A stretch of 62,000 nucleotides of DNA from NCBI RefSeq assembly GCF_000003815.2, contig NC_049982.1, positions 24,745,136-24,807,135 on the forward strand, read 5' to 3'. The translations under genes were made by a program, and so were the position numbers. Position 1 is the stretch's first letter, and every line of letters starts with the position of its first letter. The stretch is from Branchiostoma floridae (Eukaryota > Chordata > Leptocardii > Amphioxiformes > Branchiostomatidae). Positions 49,001 to 55,000 of this stretch are shown here, one piece after another. The notes under the pieces were generated by a model that was given only the letters and a program-made list of their open reading frames with translations, was not told the DNA's origin and ran no database searches.

Positions 49001-52000
49001 TAGTGCTTCGCCCAACATATGTCGGGAAGCATATGTTGGTACTGTTTTTACGATGCCACTGTTTTGTTACTTTTCTTCCAAAGAACCCTATAAAGTTATA
49101 CATCATTACAAAGCTTAAATTAGTTCTCTATTTTTCAAAACTGTAGCATCATGAAAACTGTACACCTTCTTTCCATAGGGACTAAAACACCCAGAATTGG
49201 GAAATGTAAAGTGAAAATTTGCAAGCACCACAAGGGTTTAGAATTACAAGCTTCGTCTTCCACAGGGAAGATGACTAAAAATAGGGCGACGGGTACATCA
49301 ATAGGTCTCATAGTTCACAAGATATCGAAAAACAAATATCAATGCTGATTTTTTCTGATCGCTTCTGAGGGCCTGTCAGACACATTTAGTCATAGGCTGA
49401 GGTTGCTTGATTTAATCATAGACTACATGGGGAATCAGTGGAATGTTCGGCTTTTTGATGCGCGTGTGGCTATACCGTACTTTCTCGTATAGTACAAAAT
49501 AGTGTGCATTTTTACTAAAAATCAATATCTGAAGATAATATCACTAAACGCTTCTTGAATTTAGGACATCTTTAAGTATAAAAAGCCCCTGTCGCGCCTT
49601 TGTGTTTATCACGTCCTTGCAATTTACCAATGAAAATTCTTCAATTTAGTGACGTCAGCTTAGAATGTCTAAGTTATTCCATTACAACTATTTGTGACGC
49701 AAGTCTTGCTTATTAACTGTGAGTGAATTTCGAAATCATTTATTTCTTTGCTGCTTCAAGTATCTGTGACGCGGGGAATTAAGTCTCTGTAGGTACGTCA
49801 TATAGCATGCAGTGCGCAAACCGGAGGCATTTTTGACGTACCCATTACACGGACTGCCCGATGCATTTCTTACGAATACCAAGCATATTCCAAGCGCCTT
49901 TCAGCCTCATGAAATTAAACCAGGCTATTAAAAAAAATCCTTGCACATTTGGCAAAAATAAAGAACTAGAAGCATGTTTTGTAAGATTTGATGTTCATCA
50001 CAATCGTCTTTATTCATCGAATGATACTTAGAATGGTGCATGTAGTTAGGAACTGTTGTATTCTGGCGTCATTTCTGACACATATACTAAATTTCTTACG
50101 TGAATAATCACGGCAGTAATATGTACCGGGAGATAGTGTTATGAACTATAGCGTTAAAATCCCGACAATCTAATGTGGATGTAGTACCTCGCACGATTTA
50201 TCATTTATTATTCCTAACTAAGGCCACAGGAAATAAATGTTATGGTTGGCATAATTTCCTTTGCTAGTACGTGACAAAACATAAATGCAAGCCTTTTCTT
50301 TTATTCTAACTTGTATTCATTGAGTGCAGCAACTGGCACCAGTGTGGGAGTCTAGCATCGCTACAACTACACCTAAGACTACTGCACAATATTGGCGTTT
50401 TGCGATGAAATGAATTTTAAGATATATTTACCCATTTTAGGAGTTATCTGCCATGTTGACCATCGATCTTGGGGGGGGGGGGGGTGGAACTATACATTGT
50501 CTACACTCAACAATTTTCGAATTTAGACAGCTGCAGGTTCTTCAGAACTGCTTGATATAAGTCTGCGCGTTCTCAATGCAAATAACGTATTACCCTGAAC
50601 AAACCAGGCGACAAGTGCTTAGTGCTACATAACCTTAAGCTTGTTCAACCAACAAGAATTTTGAACATATATGGTCTGCTAGCAGAACGAAGCATCCGTA
50701 CTTTAGAAATAGATCATGATACATAAATTATTTCAAAGTACGGATACTTCCTTCAGACAAAAACTAAATTGTAAGAACAGTATCTATATTGATACCGTAT
50801 TGTTCTCATTGTAGGCTCCTGCGTGGCTGGAGTGGTCGGGTACAAGCGTCCCCGCTACCACGTGTTCGGACGTACCGTCAACATCGCCCACAGACTCCAG
50901 ACGTCTGGTGAAGGTAAAATTGCTACAGGCGCCAACAAATGTAGATTCCCTCGTAACTTGAAGTGCGTCAATTTGCAAGGAATCTATTTACCGGAGACAT
51001 AAATAAGTCTAGTCAGTGACATTTACAAATCAAGCCACCAGAAAAACTAAACTTTGTAATATTTTCCCAACTTTCAAGCTTGAGTTTTTTCTATCAGCTC
51101 TCATTGGTTTAACTTATCACAGCACGAAATCTGGTATTTAAGCAAGCTTAAACTCAACGTAAACGCGACGTTTCTGCACCCTTTCCGCAACTTAACGACA
51201 TCTATCCGCGAACGTAAAGATCCCCTTTAATGTTACCTTTACGTTGGCACTTATATGTACTTATATGCACTCCTCACGTGCCTTTCCGCAACTATTAGAC
51301 GCTTAAAGGCGTCGTTAATGACAGTTTTTCGTAACCTATACGGGAGGAAAGTATGCGTTTATTAAGACCTTTCTGCACCCTTTCCGCAACTTAACGACAT
51401 CTATCCGTGAACGTAAAGATTCCCTTTAATGCACTTATATGTACGTTTCGGCACTCCTTCACGTGCCTTTCCGCAACTATTAGACGCTTAAAGGCGTCGT
51501 TAATGACAGTTTTTCGTAACCTATACGGGCGGAAAGCACGCGTTTCTTAAGACCTTTCCGTGATCTTTTGACCACATTTACAGTCGATTTCCGTCACGAT
51601 TTCCCCACGTTTATGTGTCGTTTACACACCCTGAAAGGCACGCGAAGAAGTGCAGAAACGTACTTATCCGAACGCTTTCCGTGATCTTTCCTTGGACTAT
51701 AGTTGTCATTTATTTTTAGTAAAGGCGGCGTAAGTTTAAACCTTTCCGCATCTTTAGGTAGGCTTTATGTGTTTTGTGTGGCTTAAATTGGAACTTTTGC
51801 ATCGGGTATGCGTGTCTTATTTGGTGTGAATCATACCTACACCGGTATCTATGGCTTTGCCGTCTAAACTATCTTGTGAGTCCAATTGTGGACTTGGATT
51901 GGTCGACCGAGGGAACAATCGGTGTACAATATCCATGCACGAATCTCCGCTACATTTAAGTCCACAATTTGGAGTCCAGTGTCGGGCGATACGCCTGGAA

Positions 52001-55000
52001 AGACATCATTTCAAGCAGCATAGTTCCATCAAGGAATATAACCTCCTTGGTTCCATCTGGCCATCACATTAGGAAAAATCCGCTGAGATTCCCGAAGACG
52101 GGTACTGTTTTGTGATGAACAGGCCGTGCTCTCCATATCTCCGCCAGCTTATGCTGGTCAAGATGACACAGTCTTGAATTCACCCTGAGTTGTGCCCCTT
52201 TGAAGACTCTCCAACATACTCCGTTTCTGGCAAGCCTTGAGTGTCCTATGGTTATGTCCGTTCCGTCCTGTAGTTCCGTTCGAATCCATTTGCGGCAAAG
52301 CCACGCCGATAATCCGTGTGTTGAAACGGATCCAAGGCTCCTTCTTGACTTGTCCCGAAACAGACGCCCTGCAAACTGGTTTCTTCTATAAATTATGGTA
52401 TATTCGTTAGGTTTAAAAAACCCACCTTTGTCTGTCATTGGATAACGCCCTATCACATGACTGGCCTCTTCTGGGAGCTGCTAATTAGAAATTCAATGCC
52501 GCGTTGTTCGTTATTCATAGTTGACGGCGAATAAATTTGAATGTGAAAAACACCCGTACATCCCCTTTGTACGCTGTTTAGCCAATGTTAAGCTAAACAC
52601 AACTGTTACCACACTAGAAAATACCAGCCTTTCTGGGAGAACGTGATTATTGCTTGTAGATAATAAATGTTCTTCCAGATGATAAGAAAGTTTTTTTGTA
52701 CAATTATATAAACAGCAAACCCGCTATATTCCCATGATACGTTACCGCGTAGTGAGGACGCTATGTCGTCGGGATGCCAAGCTGCAAGGCACAGCCACCC
52801 GCGAGCGACATACTGCACAGGCCGCCCAGTACTAGTCCTCTTACCCTGAACGGGAACATGCCGTAATTATGACCACCAATCTTCGGGGGCATGTACCCAG
52901 TCCTCCCGGCGACTGTTGTTTCCTTTCAACAAGGAGGTTAAATATTTAATTTCCTTGCTTTCAACGCTACCTCTCCAACATCTTTTTCTGTAACTATCAA
53001 TCTCCACCTCTGTAAAGAAAGTTCAGAGAGTTTTCTGAAAAGTAAGCTCAAAGGCAAAGGTAACGGAACGATATCGGTAACATACGATACTACTGGAAAA
53101 AGTAAACGCTACCTTTCCGACATCTTTCTTGCACCTGTACATAGCATCTTTTTGTGTAAAGTGAGCTCAATGGTAACGTAAAGACATTGGAAAGATACCA
53201 TATGTTCCATGAGGATATTTTGATTTTCCTGGTTTCGTCAAACACGCTAACACAGAATGAGTTATTCAGGCGAGGTCGCTACTTTAGTGAGAGGCGCATG
53301 TGGTATATTGAGTGGAAAATACTCGTAATTTGGTAAAAGCAATGCCTCTTTTAAGAATAATAATTAACGCTACCTTTCCGTTTGCACCTATACATTCCAA
53401 AAATTGTATCTGCTATATGTAAGTTTTAATCAGGAGCAAATGTTGCTTATCTTGGTTAAACTCAACACGTTAACACAGCAGGGGCTATTCAGGCGAAGCT
53501 GCTGCGTTAGTGAGGGCGCATGTGGTATATTGAGCGGAAAATAATGCCTCTTCTTCAAATAATGATTAACGCTACCTTTCCGACATCTTTTTTCCACCTA
53601 TACATAAAAGGGGGGAGGAGCAAACCTCCCCCCTTTTATGTAAAGTCAGCTCAAATGTAACGGAAAGACATCGGAAAGATTGTATCTGTTATATGTAGCT
53701 TTCACAAAGGAGATTTACTTTTCTTGGTTAAACTTAACACGCAAACACTATTCATTTGAAGCCGCTGCTTTAGTGAACGGCGCATGTGGTATATTGAGCG
53801 GAAAATACTCTTAATTTGGTAAAAGCAATGCCTCTTCTTCAAATAATAATTAACGCTACCTTTCCGACATCTTTTTTCCACCTATACATAAAAGGGGGGA
53901 GGTTTGCTCAGTAAAGTCAGCTCAAATGTAACGGAAAGACATCGGAAAGATTGTATCTTTTATATGTAGCTTTCACACAGGACGAGATTTGCTTTTCTTT
54001 GTTAAACTTAACACGCAAACACAGCAGGAGCTATTCATTTGAAGCCGCTGCTTTATTGAACGGCGCATGTGGTATATTGAGCGGAAAATACTCTAAATTT
54101 GGTAAAAGCAATGCCTCTTCTTAGAAATAAACGCTACCATACCTATACATAAAAGGGGGAGGTCTCCATAGACCTATACTGATAAGAGTATGTAAAATGA
54201 GATCAATTGTAACGGAAGGGCAATGAAAATATATCATCTCCTATTGGTAATTTCCACCTTAGAGAACCACGAAAATAAAAAAAAGGCGAAGGTTAACTGA
54301 TTGTATGTGAACGTATGGTCGGTTCAAAGCCTGTAGATGTTTTCTGTACATAAGCAATACCCGTTTCATATACGGCGCATATAAGGATGCTTAAAGGTTA
54401 TGTAAAGATATTACATGTATTTAATCTGCCTTAACGAATACGGAAAGGTTACGGAAATGTAAAACCATGGTTTCCGTGGTCTTTACGATACCGTAAACTC
54501 TGCGGAAATATTTTCCCACCTTTAGGCTACATTTAAGTATCTCGGAAAGTATGCTTAAATATTCGTTTTCGTGCTGTGTATATAATACAGATTTGACATC
54601 GTGAGTATTACGGTGGGTATACGTAAAGTAGATAATTTACATCAGGCACACCAACTTTATATCAACTTGGACAGGGGCGATATCGACTTCCAACAACCTT
54701 TGACCCGTTGCTGACGTCACACTTGTGAAAACTCAAGTGTCCAGAGCGATTGGACACGTTGAGATGTTTTCTTTCTTATAACGTTCCGAACTTCTGTATC
54801 TTAAAGGAGATTTGCATCGACAAAGACCATTGTCGGTGCAAATCGACAACGATCGGTGTCGATGCAAATTCTGACCAATCATAAGGAGCGGGCTGGCCGG
54901 AATCTATGTGTTACGGCGTCATAAGCAACATGGAACGGGGACTTCTGATTGGCTCGCGGTGCCTGGCTATATGATAATACCGATTTGAGATCTTGGGTAT

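Noticed and set aside
52064-52456. Minus-strand 130-codon frame in NIT-GC intron 7
   Set aside because: No motif, no splice sites, and an overlapping plus-strand frame of similar quality.
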